Position numbers and translations under genes: made by a program | Shown here: positions 5,870-7,205 of the stretch, piece after piece | Position numbering within the stretch: position 1 is the first letter of the stretch | Layout: every line of letters begins with the position of its first letter | The notes under the pieces: generated by a model | What the model saw: only the letters and a program-made list of their open reading frames with translations | The model's database searches: none | Told to the model about the DNA's origin: nothing | NCBI GenBank assembly: GCA_902475025.1 | Contig: CABRXX010000095.1 | Span: 1 to 7,205 of the forward strand | Length of the DNA stretch: 7,205 nt | Source of the DNA: Merdiplasma sp905207905 | Lineage (GTDB): Bacteria > Bacillota > Clostridia > Lachnospirales > Lachnospiraceae | Direction: 5' to 3'

Positions 5870-5904
5870 GGCGCCAACGGCCCTTATCCACAGGGATTGG
5901 CCCC
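5870..5904 (+). promoter_or_regulatory. Stem-loop in the pckA 5' leader
   Basis: GGCGCCAA (5870-5877) pairs with TTGGCCCC (5897-5904), 7 of 8 positions with one C-C mismatch. Inside it CCCT (5881-5884) pairs with AGGG (5892-5895) around a TATCCAC loop, with a CGG/A internal loop between the two helices. No T-run follows, so this is not an intrinsic terminator. It ends 17 nt before the pckA AGAGG ribosome binding site. It may stabilise the mRNA or bind a regulator; its role is unknown and the pairing is read by eye. Confidence 0.5.
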
Positions 5905-5936
5905 ACACTACTATAAAGAAGAGAGGTAAATGTAAA

Positions 5937-7205
5937 ATGGCAAACATCGACTTAACTAAGTACGGTATTACCGGTACCACTGAGATCGTGTACAACCCTT
6001 CTTACGAGCTGTTGTTTGAAGAAGAGACCAAACCGGAGCTGGAAGGCTACGAAAAAGGTCAGGTAAGTGAATTGGGCGCTGTTAACGTTATGACTGGTAT
6101 TTATACCGGACGTTCTCCCAAAGACAAATTCATCGTTATGGATGAAAACTCCAAGGACACTGTATGGTGGACCAGCGATGAGTACAAGAATGATAACCAT
6201 CCGGCTTCTCAGGAAGCATGGGATGCTTGTAAGGCAATCGCTCTGAAAGAGCTGTCCAACAAGAGACTGTTTGTAGTAGATGCGTTCTGCGGTACCAACG
6301 CTGATACCCGCATGGCTATTCGTTTCATCGTTGAGGTGGCTTGGCAGGCACACTTTGTAAAGAATATGTTCATCGTTCCCTCTGAGGAAGAGCTGAAGAA
6401 CTTTGAGCCGGATTTCGTTGTATTTAACGCTTCCAAGGCAAAAGTTGAGAACTACAAAGAGCTGGGCTTAAATTCTGAGACCGCTGCTATCTTCAACATC
6501 ACTTCCCGCGAACAGGTTATCTTAAATACCTGGTACGGCGGAGAGATGAAAAAAGGTATGTTCTCCATGATGAACTACTATCTGCCGCTGAAGGGCATCG
6601 CTTCCATGCACTGCTCTGCAAACACAGATATGAACGGTGAAAACACCGCAATCTTCTTCGGTCTGTCCGGAACTGGTAAGACTACTCTTTCCACTGACCC
6701 GAAGCGTCTTCTGATCGGTGATGACGAGCACGGCTGGGATGACAACGGCGTATTCAACTTTGAAGGCGGATGCTACGCAAAAGTTATCAATCTGGACAAA
6801 GAGTCTGAGCCGGATATCTACAATGCCATCAAGAGAAATGCTCTTCTTGAGAACGTTACTCTGGATGAGAACGGCAAGATTGACTTCGATGATAAGAGCG
6901 TAACCGAGAATACTCGTGTTTCTTATCCCATCGACCACATTGAGAAAATCGTACGTCCCGTATCCGCAGCTCCGGCAGCTAAGGAAGTAATCTTCCTGTC
7001 CGCAGATGCTTTCGGCGTACTTCCTCCTGTATCTATTCTGACTCCGGAGCAGACTCAGTACTACTTCCTGTCCGGTTTCACAGCAAAACTTGCTGGTACC
7101 GAGCGCGGAATCACCGAGCCCACTCCTACTTTCTCCGCTTGCTTCGGCCAGGCATTCCTGGAACTGCATCCCACCAAGTATGCAGAGGAGCTGGTTAAGA
7201 GAATG
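5937..7205 (+). CDS. pckA: Phosphoenolpyruvate carboxykinase (ATP), partial (C-terminus beyond window)
   Basis: Starts MANIDLTKYGITGTTEIVYN and stays open for 423 codons to the window edge, about four fifths of the usual 520-540 residues. It interconverts oxaloacetate plus ATP with PEP, CO2 and ADP in the cytosol; in gut anaerobes it can run in the CO2-fixing direction, but direction cannot be read from sequence. Visible signature elements: substrate-binding Arg59 in YTGRSPKDKF, TWYGGEMKKG (198-207) with Lys205/206, His225 in SMHCSANTD for metal binding, the P-loop GLSGTGKTT (242-250, Lys248), kinase-2 motif LIGDDEHGW with Asp262/263, and Arg327 in NTRVSYPI. The P-loop marks the ATP-type rather than the GTP-type enzyme. 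All key residues seen so far are intact. Start choice: an AGAGG ribosome binding site at 5922-5926, 10 nt upstream, and the typical N-terminus. It is the only plus-strand gene here, divergent from the DUF2200 gene. Confidence 0.98.
   Translation, partial: MANIDLTKYGITGTTEIVYNPSYELLFEEETKPELEGYEKGQVSELGAVNVMTGIYTGRSPKDKFIVMDENSKDTVWWTSDEYKNDNHPASQEAWDACKAIALKELSNKRLFVVDAFCGTNADTRMAIRFIVEVAWQAHFVKNMFIVPSEEELKNFEPDFVVFNASKAKVENYKELGLNSETAAIFNITSREQVILNTWYGGEMKKGMFSMMNYYLPLKGIASMHCSANTDMNGENTAIFFGLSGTGKTTLSTDPKRLLIGDDEHGWDDNGVFNFEGGCYAKVINLDKESEPDIYNAIKRNALLENVTLDENGKIDFDDKSVTENTRVSYPIDHIEKIVRPVSAAPAAKEVIFLSADAFGVLPPVSILTPEQTQYYFLSGFTAKLAGTERGITEPTPTFSACFGQAFLELHPTKYAEELVKRM

Larger units (their letters stand above)
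5609..5936. other. Divergent intergenic region between DUF2200 gene and pckA
   Basis: This 328-bp gap carries no gene that I can support. The middle (about 5711-5850) is strongly AT-rich and holds outward-facing promoter candidates for each flanking gene; the pckA side adds an inverted repeat over the -10 box and a GC-rich stem-loop in the leader. Short frames in it lack ribosome binding sites. No terminator, repeat family or RNA gene recognised. Confidence 0.7.

Noticed and set aside
6522..7169. 215-codon open frame on the minus strand inside pckA
   Set aside because: It is antisense to strongly conserved pckA coding sequence, matches no family I recognise, and follows from pckA codon bias.

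Overview
This window looks like a chromosomal housekeeping segment from a Gram-positive, low-to-mid GC anaerobe of the class Clostridia, most likely a gut Lachnospiraceae-type organism. The placement is inferred from strong AGGAG-type ribosome binding sites, a T-box leader ahead of the phenylalanyl-tRNA synthetase genes, an ATP-type phosphoenolpyruvate carboxykinase, and the general flavour of the proteins. I could not run any search, so genus-level placement is not possible. I see no rRNA, tRNA, CRISPR array, transposase, phage gene or att site.

Layout. Five genes lie on the minus strand and one on the plus strand. Reading the minus strand in the direction of transcription (right to left): a small DUF2200-family protein (5608-5258); a consensus-like promoter (5142-5114) followed by a phenylalanine T-box leader with an intrinsic terminator (about 5107-4832); a 148-nt spacer; pheS (4683-3664); pheT (3649-1232); a histidine phosphatase family protein with an unusual insertion (1050-283); a candidate promoter (281-253); and the N-terminal 56 codons of queA, cut by the window edge (169-1). 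On the plus strand, pckA starts at 5937 and runs off the right edge after 423 codons. The 5609-5936 gap between DUF2200 and pckA is a divergent promoter region.

How the parts work together. PheS and PheT form the alpha2beta2 phenylalanyl-tRNA synthetase. Their leader should sense uncharged tRNA-Phe: a UUC specifier candidate, the T-box UGGU bulge motif, and mutually exclusive antiterminator and terminator helices can all be read from the sequence. QueA makes the epoxyqueuosine precursor in tRNA, so pheST and queA share a broad tRNA theme, but queA appears to have its own promoter. PckA interconverts oxaloacetate and PEP; its leader has an inverted repeat over the -10 box and a GC-rich stem-loop before the ribosome binding site. 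The DUF2200 protein has no known function.

I looked for a previously undescribed system and did not find convincing evidence of one. The points most worth a second look are non-coding: the pckA leader hairpin and operator-like repeat, the long spacer between the T-box terminator and pheS (which is open in the pheS frame and could cause a mis-called start), and the insertion in the histidine phosphatase.
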